Assembly (NCBI RefSeq): GCF_000467125.1
Contig: NZ_BATJ01000005.1
Span: forward strand, 62,001-126,000
Reading direction: 5' to 3'
DNA length: 64,000 nucleotides
Origin: Vibrio proteolyticus NBRC 13287
Lineage (GTDB): Bacteria; Pseudomonadota; Gammaproteobacteria; Enterobacterales; Vibrionaceae
Position numbers and translations under genes: made by a program. The notes under the pieces were generated by a model, which saw only the letters and a program-made list of their open reading frames with translations, had not been told where the DNA came from and made no database searches. Shown here in pieces: positions 10,019 to 18,688 of the stretch (its first letter is position 1; every line of letters starts with the position of its first letter).

Positions 10019-11413
10019 GTGGGTTTAACGAATATTGCCGAGCAAACCGACAATATAAATCACTTGATCAGTAAACATGATCAACGTGTGATTGAACGAT
10101 TTATCGAACAACACCCAGATGTAACAACCGTGGATTTGATCCTGTTTGACATGAACGGTGTCGTCCGCGGCAAACGCATCAATACACCTCAACTGGGCAA
10201 AGTCGTCGAGCAAGGTATTTGCCTGCCGGCTTCCGTATTTGCGCTCGATATTTGTGGTGAAACCGTCGAAGAAACCGGATTGGGTTTTGAAAAAGGAGAT
10301 GGTGACTGCATCTGCAAACTGGTGCCAGACTCGCTGCAACTGATCCCCTGGCAGGAAAACAGTGCTCAAGCCATTGTCACTATGTATGAACCCGACGGAC
10401 AGCAGCCGTTTTTCGCCGACCCTCGCCATGTTCTCACTCAGCAACTGGAGAAGCTGCAACAAAGCTGCTATCAGCCTTGTGTGGCGGTTGAGCTTGAGTT
10501 TTATCTTCAGGATCAGCAATCCGATGAGGCGGGCAATCCTCAGCCTCCAATTATGCCACTCAGTGGCGATCGCATGACTCAAACCCAGGTTTATTCTCTG
10601 GAAGAGCTGGATGAGTTCAAAGCTTTTCTGGATGAGGTGATTTCCGCATGTCACGAGCAAGGCATTCCCGCTGAGAACATCAGTGCGGAATACGCTCCGG
10701 GACAATTTGAAGTCAACCTTAAGCACACCACCGATGTGTTACTGGCGTGTGACCAGGCCATGTTGCTAAAACGTGTGGTGCGTTCCGTTGCCAAAAAGCA
10801 TGGCTTCTACGCTAACTTTATGGCCAAACCCTACACCGACTATGCTGGCAACGGATGCCACATCCACATCAGTTTACTGGATGAAAGCGGATTGAATGTA
10901 TTTGGCAGTGATGAAAAGCAGTTACTGCACGCCGTTGCCGGGACACTGAATCACCTGGAAGAGTGCATGGCGGTATTTGCGCCGAATGCCAACTCTTATC
11001 GCCGCTTGCAACCAAACATGTTTGTGCCACTGCATGCCACATGGGGCTGGGATAACCGCACCGTCGCCGTTCGGATCCCCGCCAGCGGAGAAAGCGACAA
11101 ACGGATCGAGCACCGCCTATCAGGTGCCGACGTGAACCCTTACCTCACTGTGGCAGTTCTGCTGGCATCTATATTAGACGGAATTGAGCAACAGTCTCAG
11201 GCTCCCGAGCCGATCGATGGCGACGCAACCCTACTCGATCTACCGAGCTTACCTATCTCCTGGGATGGCGCGTTGCAGGCATTTGCCGCCAGTGAGTTCT
11301 TACGCAAGAGCCTGGGCGAAGAGTTTTGTAAAGTGTATCTTGCCGCCAAAAAACACGAACAGGAGCGTTTTTCAGCTCAGGTATCACCACTGGAATACCA
11401 GTGGTATCTCTAA
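10019..11413 (+). CDS. puuA: Gamma-glutamylputrescine synthetase
   Basis: 464 residues starting at GTG 10019, supported by GGAGGA seven bases upstream. Glutamine-synthetase fold: LILFDMNGVVRGKR near residue 45, AVELEFYLQD near 155, GNGCHIHISLLDESG near 285 and RIEHRLSGADVNPYL near 365. This branch joins L-glutamate to putrescine with ATP, the first step of the Puu pathway in the cytoplasm. The oxidase gene puuB follows after 35 bp, so the two form a rightward operon divergent from the transporter operon. E. coli PuuA is 472 residues. Confidence 0.88.
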   Translation: MGLTNIAEQTDNINHLISKHDQRVIERFIEQHPDVTTVDLILFDMNGVVRGKRINTPQLGKVVEQGICLPASVFALDICGETVEETGLGFEKGDGDCICKLVPDSLQLIPWQENSAQAIVTMYEPDGQQPFFADPRHVLTQQLEKLQQSCYQPCVAVELEFYLQDQQSDEAGNPQPPIMPLSGDRMTQTQVYSLEELDEFKAFLDEVISACHEQGIPAENISAEYAPGQFEVNLKHTTDVLLACDQAMLLKRVVRSVAKKHGFYANFMAKPYTDYAGNGCHIHISLLDESGLNVFGSDEKQLLHAVAGTLNHLEECMAVFAPNANSYRRLQPNMFVPLHATWGWDNRTVAVRIPASGESDKRIEHRLSGADVNPYLTVAVLLASILDGIEQQSQAPEPIDGDATLLDLPSLPISWDGALQAFAASEFLRKSLGEEFCKVYLAAKKHEQERFSAQVSPLEYQWYL

Positions 11414-11448
11414 ACACCCACCCAACACCATAAAGAAAGGACGCCAAC

Positions 11449-12726
11449 ATGAGAGTGAAGCACACCAATTCTTACTACGCGGCATCGAAAAATCAGAGTT
11501 TTGAGTTTCCCGAACTTCAGGGGGAGCATACCGCCGATGTGTGTGTGATTGGTTCAGGCATCACGGGAACAACGGCGGCTCTGGAACTGGCCAATCGTGG
11601 CTTTAAAGTGATTGTGCTCGAGGCAAACCGGGTTGGCTGGGGCGCCTCAGGACGCAGTGGCGGTCAAGCGATATTTGGCTGGGCAGCCGATCAGCATAAA
11701 CTGGAAAAAATGGTTGGCTTTTCAGATGCCAAAAAGCTGTGGGATATTTCTGTCGAGGCACTGGCCCTGACCAAAGAGAACATTCGCAAGTACAACATTG
11801 ACTGTGACTGGCGTGATGGTATGGCTCATCTGGCGATGAAGCCGCGTCAGGATCAGGAGTTGCAGGAATGGCACGACGATCTGCATCAACGCTACGGCTA
11901 TGAATCGCTGAAAATGTGGGATAAGCAACAGGTTCGTGACAACATTGCCAGTGACAAATACACCTCAGGTCTGTTTGACAGCAACAGCGGCCATCTGCAC
12001 CCGCTCAACTACACACTCGGCTTGGTCAGAGCCGCCAGTGAGGCTGGCGCTTTGTTTTATGAAGCCAGCAAAGTACATAAAATTGAGCACGGTGAGACCG
12101 CTACACTGCACACTCAGGCCGGCACAGTTAAAGCCAAACATGTGATCCTTGCCTGTAACGCTTATATGGAAGGGCTGGAAAGCTCGCTTGAAAACAAGGT
12201 CATGCCGGTGGGCACATACATCTGCGCGACTGAGCCACTTGGCGAGGAGGCAACCGCTGCATTAATGAAAAACCATATCGCAGCCTGTGATATTAACTTT
12301 GTGCTCGATTACTACCGTTGTTCAGGCGACTATCGCATGCTGTTTGGCGGCCGGGTCAGTTACTCTGGTATGGAGCCACTCAATCTGGAAAAAGCCATGC
12401 GCGCCCGCATGCTGGATATTTTCCCGCAGCTGGATCACGCCAAAATCGATTTCGCCTGGGGGGGTAATGTCGCCATTACTATGAATAGGGCTCCGCATTT
12501 TGGCCGTCTGAAACCCAACGTCTACTTTGCCCAGGGATTCTCCGGACACGGTATTGCAGCAACCGGAATGGCCGGAACGTTGATGGCAGAGTGTGTCGCC
12601 ACTACCGCAGAGCGCTTTGCCATTTTTGATAAGATCCCACACCTGCCATTTCCCGGTGGCCGATTACTCCGCACGCCAGCACTGGTGCTTGCGATGTCTT
12701 ACTACCGTGTGAGAGACATGCTGTAA
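11449..12726 (+). CDS. puuB: Gamma-glutamylputrescine oxidase (FAD amine oxidase, DAO family)
   Basis: 425 residues. An N-terminal dinucleotide-binding motif (DVCVIGSGITGTTAALELA, near residues 29-47) is followed by VGWGASGRSGGQAIFGW, typical of PuuB. The C-terminal part has GGNVAITMNRAPHFGRL and GFSGHGIAATGMAG, the second FAD contact. It oxidises gamma-glutamylputrescine to gamma-glutamyl-gamma-aminobutyraldehyde with release of ammonia and peroxide. The next enzymes of the pathway, PuuC and PuuD, are not in the window and must be elsewhere or replaced. A strong terminator follows. Confidence 0.88.
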   Translation: MRVKHTNSYYAASKNQSFEFPELQGEHTADVCVIGSGITGTTAALELANRGFKVIVLEANRVGWGASGRSGGQAIFGWAADQHKLEKMVGFSDAKKLWDISVEALALTKENIRKYNIDCDWRDGMAHLAMKPRQDQELQEWHDDLHQRYGYESLKMWDKQQVRDNIASDKYTSGLFDSNSGHLHPLNYTLGLVRAASEAGALFYEASKVHKIEHGETATLHTQAGTVKAKHVILACNAYMEGLESSLENKVMPVGTYICATEPLGEEATAALMKNHIAACDINFVLDYYRCSGDYRMLFGGRVSYSGMEPLNLEKAMRARMLDIFPQLDHAKIDFAWGGNVAITMNRAPHFGRLKPNVYFAQGFSGHGIAATGMAGTLMAECVATTAERFAIFDKIPHLPFPGGRLLRTPALVLAMSYYRVRDML

Positions 12727-12755
12727 GCGGTTATACCCATGCACGTCGATTAGAG

Positions 12756-12784
12756 ACCACCTGCTATCACAGGTGGTTTTTTTG
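12756..12784 (+). terminator. Rho-independent terminator after puuB
   Basis: ACCACCTG (12756-12763) and CAGGTGGT (12770-12777) form a perfect 8-bp stem with a 6-nt loop, followed by a run of T. Confidence 0.9.
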
Positions 12785-13387
12785 TTGTTGCCAATTCTGC
12801 AGTCGCAGTAAACGCTGACGGCTCGATATGTCAAAAGGCTGTATCATCCGGCTCACCAAATAGTGAACCATTGATTATCCATACTATTAATATTATGTGC
12901 GCATTTATATACAAACCAGATAGTTATAGGAACTCTTTTTGTTTCAAACAGTTATCTCTTTCTCATTAAATGCAGTCTCTCAGCAGTGCTTTTTAGCAAA
13001 TTTTTGTCATTTTTTTGCCCTGATAATGTGCCAGCTTTCTTTTTCTCACTAGTGAATGCTTTCAGGTTTTTTGCAGACTCTATGAAATATCCAGTACTTT
13101 CATCTGAATTTTAAGGGTGTAATTTTTCCTTTACTCTCCGAAATTTAACAATTTCGCGCACATTTTAACACTTTAGTTACACTTACATTGACTGGGTATA
13201 CCGAGATTCATCACTGGATAGTGTGGCATAGGCAGCAGTATAAGATGCCGCATTGATGATTCGCAGGACAGAATGTTGAAGTCGTCGTTATCGCGAATAC
13301 CGTTCCTACTATGTTCTCCGGTATTACCTGTGCATTGACAAGTGATCAACTGTCTCAATCGTCAGACAGCATCAAAAGGAGCTTGAG
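12785..13387. promoter_or_regulatory. Long upstream region of the bkd operon
   Basis: About 600 bp between the puuB terminator and bkdA1, AT-rich in its first half with several T tracts and no convincing gene. It contains the motif shared with the puuA promoter (13165-13183) about 205 bp before the bkdA1 start. Such a long leader could hold a distant promoter and binding sites of an Lrp- or BkdR-like activator; I could not identify them. Confidence 0.5.
13165..13183 (+). promoter_or_regulatory. 19-bp motif shared with the puuA promoter region
   Basis: TTAACACTTTAGTTACACT, 17 of 19 identical to 9883-9901 and in the same orientation relative to its gene. TTGACT follows at 13188-13193. Role unknown. 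Confidence 0.5.
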
Positions 13388-14509
13388 ATGAACGTTCAGG
13401 CATTACCCATGCATCGGTTTATCGACCATCAGGGAGAACCTGTTGGAACGCTGCCAGCCTGGGCAGATTTACCTACCCTGACCAACTTTTATCGTGACAT
13501 GGTACTCACCCGTACCTACGACTATAAGGCCGTCGCACTACAACGTACCGGTAAACTTGGTACCTATCCTTCCCATTTGGGTGCGGAAGCCGTCGGCATT
13601 GCTGTTGGTCACGCATTGCACAAGGATGACGTGTTCATTCCTTATTATCGCGATATGCCCGCCATGTGGGTACGCGGTATCCCGATGGAAAAAAACATGC
13701 AGTACTGGGGCGGCGACGAACGCGGTAGCGACTTTTATCCGGTTGACTTATCCGACCCTGGAAACGTGACATCGTCACAAGAGCACTGCCGGGACTTGCC
13801 TTTCTGCGTACCGATCGCGACCCAATGTACTCATGCCGTCGGTGTGGCCGCTGCATTGAAAATAGAGGGACAACACCACGCAGCGCTGGTCACTTGTGGC
13901 GACGGTGCGACTTCGAAAGGAGATTTTCTTGAGTCGATCAACTGTGCCGGAGCATGGAATATTCCGCTAGTCTTTGTGGTGAACAATAACCAGTGGGCGA
14001 TCTCCGTTCCCCGCCGCTTACAGTGCGCCGCCGATTTCTTGTCTGAAAAAGCCAAAGGAGCTGGTATTCCAGGCATGACCGTTGACGGTAATGATGTCGT
14101 CGCCATGTACGATGCTATTCACACAGCGATGGAACGCGCCCGCAAAGGGAAAGGTTCAACATTAATCGAGGCGGTCAGCTATCGCCTTAGCGATCACACG
14201 ACCGCCGACGATGCCAGCCGCTATCGCAGTGAAGATGAGCTGCAACAAGCGTGGCAGTACGAACCCGTGAAGCGCCTCAAAGCGTACCTGATGGCTCAGG
14301 GTGCCTGGTCAGAGCAAGAAGAATCCGAATGGGAAGTGCACTGTAAACAACTGGTGGAACAGGCCGTAGAGCGCTACCTGAACTTAGCGCCTCAGGCGCC
14401 TGAGTCGGCTTTTGATTATCTTTACGAAACCTTACCGGCTGAGCTGCACCCGCAGCGGGACGAATTGATTAATAAAGCAATGCGCATGCAAGGAGGCAAA
14501 CATGGCTGA
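13388..14509 (+). CDS. bkdA1: Branched-chain 2-oxoacid dehydrogenase E1 alpha subunit
   Basis: 373 residues. The thiamine diphosphate motif GDGATSKGDF...VVNNNQWAIS spans residues 171-206, and THAVGVAAALKIEG precedes it. RTGKLGTYPSHLGAEA near residue 55 is typical of branched-chain E1 alpha rather than pyruvate dehydrogenase. With E1 beta it decarboxylates the 2-oxoacids of valine, leucine and isoleucine and transfers the acyl group to the lipoyl arm of E2. Ribosome site AAGGAG seven bases before ATG. First gene of a tight operon: its end overlaps bkdA2 by 8 bp. Confidence 0.9.
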   Translation: MNVQALPMHRFIDHQGEPVGTLPAWADLPTLTNFYRDMVLTRTYDYKAVALQRTGKLGTYPSHLGAEAVGIAVGHALHKDDVFIPYYRDMPAMWVRGIPMEKNMQYWGGDERGSDFYPVDLSDPGNVTSSQEHCRDLPFCVPIATQCTHAVGVAAALKIEGQHHAALVTCGDGATSKGDFLESINCAGAWNIPLVFVVNNNQWAISVPRRLQCAADFLSEKAKGAGIPGMTVDGNDVVAMYDAIHTAMERARKGKGSTLIEAVSYRLSDHTTADDASRYRSEDELQQAWQYEPVKRLKAYLMAQGAWSEQEESEWEVHCKQLVEQAVERYLNLAPQAPESAFDYLYETLPAELHPQRDELINKAMRMQGGKHG

Positions 14510-15485
14510 GATGACTCTAGTCGAAGCGGTCAACCTCGCTTTGCATCATGAAATGGAACACGACAATCATGTGATCGTGCTGGGGGAAGATGTCGGCGAT
14601 AACGGCGGTGTCTTCCGTGCCACCGTTGACCTGAAAGAAAAATTCGGCCTCAAGCGTGTGATTGATACACCACTGGCCGAAGCCCTGATTGGCGGTGTGG
14701 CAGTCGGGATGGCAAGCCAAGGGCTGCGCCCTGTAGCAGAATTCCAGTTCCAGGGGTTTGTTTTCCCGGCCATGGAACATCTGATGTGTCATGCGGCGCG
14801 TCTGCGTAACCGCACTCGTGGACGTCTGACCTGTCCTGCCGTCTTTCGTGCCCCTTATGGCGGTGGGATCCACGCGCCGGAACACCACTCAGAGAGTATT
14901 GAAGCGTTGTTTGCTCACGTTCCTGGTTTTAAGGTCGTGGTGCCCTCTTCGCCACAGCGGGCTTATGGCCTGCTGCTGGCTGCAATTCGCAGCAACGATC
15001 CGGTGATGTTCTTCGAACCTAAACGTATCTACCGCACCGTAAAATCGGAAGTGAGTGACAGCGGTATCGCATTACCACTGGATACCTGCTTTACCTTGCG
15101 CAAAGGACGCGATCTGACGCTGGTTACCTGGGGAGCCAGTGTGGTTGAGTCTTTACAAGCAGCGAAAACGCTCTCTTCTCAAGGGATAGAAGTTGAAGTG
15201 ATCGACCTCGCCAGTATTAAACCCATCGACACCGCCACTATTTTCCGCTCACTGGAAAAGACCGGCCGCCTTCTGGTGGTTCATGAAGCGAGTAAAACCT
15301 GTGGTGTTGGCTCAGAGATTCTCGCTCGTACCGCCGAGCACGCAATGTGTTTACTTAAAGCGCCACCACGACGTGTGACTGGTATGGATACCGTTATGCC
15401 CTATTATAAAAATGAGGATTACTTCATGATTCAGCAAGACGACATTGTCAACGCGGCACGAGAACTAGTGGAGGGTTGGAAATGA
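14502..15485 (+). CDS. bkdA2: Branched-chain 2-oxoacid dehydrogenase E1 beta subunit
   Basis: 327 residues. Typical E1 beta segments: VLGEDVGDNGGVFRAT (26-41), DTPLAEALIGGVAVGMA and EFQFQGFVFPAMEHL in the pyrimidine-binding domain, then the C-terminal transketolase domain (VTWGASVVESLQAAK, KPIDTATI). Pairs with E1 alpha to form the thiamine-dependent decarboxylase. Overlaps bkdA1 by 8 bp at its start and bkdB by ATGA at its end, so the three subunits are translationally coupled. Confidence 0.9.
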   Translation: MAEMTLVEAVNLALHHEMEHDNHVIVLGEDVGDNGGVFRATVDLKEKFGLKRVIDTPLAEALIGGVAVGMASQGLRPVAEFQFQGFVFPAMEHLMCHAARLRNRTRGRLTCPAVFRAPYGGGIHAPEHHSESIEALFAHVPGFKVVVPSSPQRAYGLLLAAIRSNDPVMFFEPKRIYRTVKSEVSDSGIALPLDTCFTLRKGRDLTLVTWGASVVESLQAAKTLSSQGIEVEVIDLASIKPIDTATIFRSLEKTGRLLVVHEASKTCGVGSEILARTAEHAMCLLKAPPRRVTGMDTVMPYYKNEDYFMIQQDDIVNAARELVEGWK

Positions 15486-16627
15486 AATCTTTTATGCTCC
15501 CTGACCTCGGTGAAGGGCTTGCCGAGTCGGAAATTGTTAGCTGGCACGTCAATGTTGGCGACACTGTAAAAGTGGACCAAATTGTCCTGACGGTCGAAAC
15601 AGCCAAAGCCACCGTCGATGTCCCCGCCCCCTACAGCGGTAAGATTGTCAGCCGCCACGGTGAGGAAGGCGATGTGATCAACATCGGTGCCTTGTTGCTC
15701 GAAATCGAAGAGTCCGGCAGCAGTGCTTCAGCACAATCCACACGCAAAAAAGAAGATGCTGCCACGGTAGTGGGCAGTGTCTCTCACCAGTCACATCAGG
15801 TAGACGTCGATGACTTCTGGGTTGGCGGCGATCACAATACCTCCTCGGAAGCTCTGCTTTCCGCTATGCCTTCTGCCCGATTACTGGCGCAAAAGCTGGG
15901 GGTCGATCTGCATAAAACCCACGGCAGCGGCCCGAACGGTTTGATCACCGATGCCGATGTATACAGTGAAGCCGATAAACAGCTTCCGGGTACTGAAGTA
16001 CTAAAAGGTGCACGACGCACTATGGTCAGCACCATGGCGGAGTCTCACCACAATGTCGCCGCCGTAACGATCACCGAAGAAGCGTTGCTGGTGAACTGGC
16101 AACCGCGCGAAGACATCTCTGCCCGTTTGATTCACGCCATCGTCTACGCCTGTGAACAAGAACCGGCAATGAACGCCTGGTTTGACGCAGAAACCATGAC
16201 GCGCTGCGTTCACAGCACAGTGAACATCGGGATTGCCGTTGATAGCTCGCACGGTTTGTATGTACCAGTACTGCGTCACGCAGACAAATACAGCTCGCAA
16301 GGGGTGCGTGACTGGCTGAACGAAACGGTAGAGGGCATTCGCGAGCGCCGCGTTGGCCGCGAACAACTGCAACACGCCACCATCACTCTGTCGAACTTCG
16401 GTGCGATTGCGGGCATTTTTGCGACACCAGTGGTCTCTCCTCCGCAAGTGGCCATCGTCGGTGCAGGGCGTATTCTTGAGCGCGTGATCATGCGTGACGG
16501 CCAGCCAGTTCCTGCCAAGGTGATGCCGTTGTCCATTACATTCGACCACAGAGCCTGTACGGGTGGTGAAGCGGCACGTTTCGCGAAAGCCATGGTCGAG
16601 CACCTGCAAAAAGAAATGACCTCATAG
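15482..16627 (+). CDS. bkdB: Branched-chain 2-oxoacid dehydrogenase E2 (dihydrolipoamide acyltransferase)
   Basis: 381 residues from ATG 15482, with GGAGGG seven bases upstream and ATGA overlap with bkdA2; a TTG six bases earlier is less likely. Domains: lipoyl domain (1-77, lipoylated K42 in VETAKATVD), a linker rich in Ser and Gln, the peripheral subunit-binding domain (about 128-160, SARLLAQKLGVDL), then the acyltransferase domain. The catalytic motif reads DHRACTGG: the histidine is kept but the usual Asp of HRxxDG is Thr, which some bacterial E2 proteins also show. No E3 gene follows, so lipoamide dehydrogenase is presumably borrowed from the central complexes. Confidence 0.9.
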   Translation: MKSFMLPDLGEGLAESEIVSWHVNVGDTVKVDQIVLTVETAKATVDVPAPYSGKIVSRHGEEGDVINIGALLLEIEESGSSASAQSTRKKEDAATVVGSVSHQSHQVDVDDFWVGGDHNTSSEALLSAMPSARLLAQKLGVDLHKTHGSGPNGLITDADVYSEADKQLPGTEVLKGARRTMVSTMAESHHNVAAVTITEEALLVNWQPREDISARLIHAIVYACEQEPAMNAWFDAETMTRCVHSTVNIGIAVDSSHGLYVPVLRHADKYSSQGVRDWLNETVEGIRERRVGREQLQHATITLSNFGAIAGIFATPVVSPPQVAIVGAGRILERVIMRDGQPVPAKVMPLSITFDHRACTGGEAARFAKAMVEHLQKEMTS

Positions 16628-16651
16628 TGCAAGAAACGAGCAACAAAAAGT

Positions 16652-16676
16652 AAAAAGCGGCGATTTCGCCGCTTTT
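16652..16676. terminator. Terminator between bkdB and etfA (bidirectional)
   Basis: AAAAAGCGGCGA and CGCCGCTTTT form a stem with A and T runs on both sides, so it can serve the rightward bkd and the leftward etf transcripts. Confidence 0.85.
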
Positions 16677-16737
16677 CATTTGTCTTCTTATTTGATGTAT
16701 GTGGTATCGAAACGCCGCTTCGATACACACGTTACCT

Positions 16738-17691
16738 TCAAACAGACTCAATCAGCGCAGGCATGATCTCAAACAGATCGCCCACTAAACCGTAGTCTGC
16801 CACCTGAAAAATAGGCGCATCCGGGTCGCTGTTGATTGCCACGATCACTTTCGAATCTTTCATCCCTGCCAGATGCTGTATTGCCCCAGAAATACCAACG
16901 GCAATATACAGTTCGGGCGCGACGATTTTCCCGGTTTGCCCCACCTGTAGATCATTGGAGACAAATCCGGCGTCCACCGCCGCGCGGGATGCGCCAATCG
17001 CACCACCCAGTTTGTCGGCCAGTTGTTCCACCAGTGCAAAACTCTCTTTGCTGCCCAGCCCTCGTCCACCTGAAACCACCACGCGAGCGGCTGGCAGTTC
17101 AGGACGAGCACTCTCTGTTTTCTGCACATTCACAAACTCAGCGAGGCCTGGATCCGGTTCGATGGTGATGGTGTGCTCTTCAGCCAGTTCACCTGAGGCC
17201 ACTTGCAAGGCATCAAAAGCCGAGCTGCGCACCGTCATGACTTTCACCGAATCGTCCGAACGTACCCGCGCCAACGCATTCCCGGCATACACCGGACGCA
17301 CCACCACATCGGGTGATTCAATGGCGACGATATCCGATAGTTGTCCGACATTCAGTAACGCGGCCACTCTTGGCATCACATTCTTGCCAAAAGTAGTCGC
17401 GGCGGCGATCAGGTGCGTAAACGCCTTACCTTCTCTGGCAATCAACAGCGACAGCGATTCCGCCAGTGGGTGTTGATATAATTCATCATCGGCGACCAAC
17501 ACCTGTTTAATGCCCTCCAGGCGCTGAATCTGTTCGACCACAGAGTGGCATTGATGACCAGCCACCAGAACTGAAATACCATCTGTAGCCTTGAGATCTA
17601 AAGCGGCTTTCAGTGCGCGCAACGTGTCGACGGATACGCTGCTATTGTCGTGCTCGGCGACCACCAGCACGGATACTTGATTCACATCCAT
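16738..17691 (-). CDS. etfA: Electron transfer flavoprotein alpha subunit
   Basis: 317 residues from ATG 17691, chosen for AGGAG eight bases upstream; an ATG at 17709 has no ribosome site. The C-terminal FAD domain is diagnostic: [28 protein letters not shown], then [14 protein letters not shown] and [23 protein letters not shown]. The FAD-carrying subunit of the heterodimer accepts electrons from acyl-CoA dehydrogenases such as the ones at 30443 and 35193 and passes them to ETF:ubiquinone oxidoreductase, encoded divergently. It follows etfB after about 20 bp. Confidence 0.93.
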   Translation of the reverse strand: MDVNQVSVLVVAEHDNSSVSVDTLRALKAALDLKATDGISVLVAGHQCHSVVEQIQRLEGIKQVLVADDELYQHPLAESLSLLIAREGKAFTHLIAAATTFGKNVMPRVAALLNVGQLSDIVAIESPDVVVRPVYAGNALARVRSDDSVKVMTVRSSAFDALQVASGELAEEHTITIEPDPGLAEFVNVQKTESARPELPAARVVVSGGRGLGSKESFALVEQLADKLGGAIGASRAAVDAGFVSNDLQVGQTGKIVAPELYIAVGISGAIQHLAGMKDSKVIVAINSDPDAPIFQVADYGLVGDLFEIMPALIESV

Positions 17692-17712
17692 TGTTGTCTC
17701 CTGCTTCATCGC

Positions 17713-18462
17713 TTACAGCACTTTGGCTTCGTTCTTTAGTTTGTCCACCAGCTCGGCCACGCTGTCCACCATGATCCCAGCCTGACGTGCCGGTGGGGTC
17801 ATCACCTCCAGTACCTGCTGTGAGCTCGACACCGTGATGCCCAGATCGTCTGCCGTCATCACCTCAAGCGGTTTCCGCTTCGCTTTCATAATATTGGGCA
17901 ATGACGCATAACGCGGTTCGTTCAAACGTAAATCCGTGCTTATGATCGCCGGAAGTGACAACTTGACGGTTTCCAGCCCGCCATCCACTTCACGCGTCAC
18001 CAGCGCGGTGTCTCCTTCCACTTTTACCTGCGAAGCAAAGGTGCCCAGTGCCAGTCCCGTCAGTGCCGACAACATCTGCGCAACCTGGTTGTTGTCAGTA
18101 TCTATCGACTGTTTACCCAGCAAGACCAGACCATGTGACTCTTGACTCATCACAGCCTGCAGTAGCTTAGCGGCGGTTAAAGGTTGAGGGGCCTGCGCCA
18201 CGTCAATGTGCAGAGCACGATCCGCACCCAGCGCCAGTGCCGCGCGCAGTTGCTCCTGACAACTGGAATCGCCAATGGACACCACGGTCACTTCGTCTGC
18301 GATCCCCGCTTCTTTCAGGCGCACCGCTTCTTCTACTGCTATTTCACAAAACGGATTCATCGCCATTTTGACGTTGTTGGTTTCCACACCAGAGCCGTCA
18401 CTCTTGACCCTGATCTTTACGTAAGGGTCAATCACGCGCTTTATTGCGACTAAAACTTTCAC
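17713..18462 (-). CDS. etfB: Electron transfer flavoprotein beta subunit
   Basis: 249 residues, GTG start at 18462 with GGAGG five bases upstream. Begins [19 protein letters not shown] and has [17 protein letters not shown] and [14 protein letters not shown], all typical of EtfB, which binds AMP. Forms the ETF heterodimer with EtfA in the cytoplasm. First gene of the leftward etfBA operon. The 226-bp gap to the divergent ETF oxidoreductase gene carries a LiuR-type palindrome. Confidence 0.93.
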   Translation of the reverse strand: MKVLVAIKRVIDPYVKIRVKSDGSGVETNNVKMAMNPFCEIAVEEAVRLKEAGIADEVTVVSIGDSSCQEQLRAALALGADRALHIDVAQAPQPLTAAKLLQAVMSQESHGLVLLGKQSIDTDNNQVAQMLSALTGLALGTFASQVKVEGDTALVTREVDGGLETVKLSLPAIISTDLRLNEPRYASLPNIMKAKRKPLEVMTADDLGITVSSSQQVLEVMTPPARQAGIMVDSVAELVDKLKNEAKVL

Positions 18463-18623
18463 ACAGCCTCCTCACTTATCTTAGAGACGCTGCTCAGGTC
18501 ATTTATAATATATTGATCTGACTGGATAACAGCTGAATATCCTGACCTGAGCGCTACGGGTTAAGTAAGCGTTAAATATAGAAATAGTTTGCCAGATCGA
18601 TCTTATCTTTGAGCTTAGTTGAG

Positions 18624-18639
18624 TTTACGTTTACGTCAA
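18624..18639. promoter_or_regulatory. Predicted LiuR operator in the etf divergent region
   Basis: TTTACGTTTACGTCAA, with the same ACGT-TT-ACGT core as the two sites at 34556-34600 in front of liuR. LiuR of gammaproteobacteria is known to recognise such palindromes and to control etf genes; use of this copy is inference. Confidence 0.72.
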
Positions 18640-18688
18640 CTGGACTATATTTATGATTAAAATCGTTGCGTAGAGACAGGTTTACACC

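Noticed and set aside
16832..17476. Long open frame opposite etfA (and similar frames opposite potI, puuA, mmsA, liuA and iorB)
   Set aside because: These mirror codon bias of the real genes; they lack ribosome sites and family motifs.
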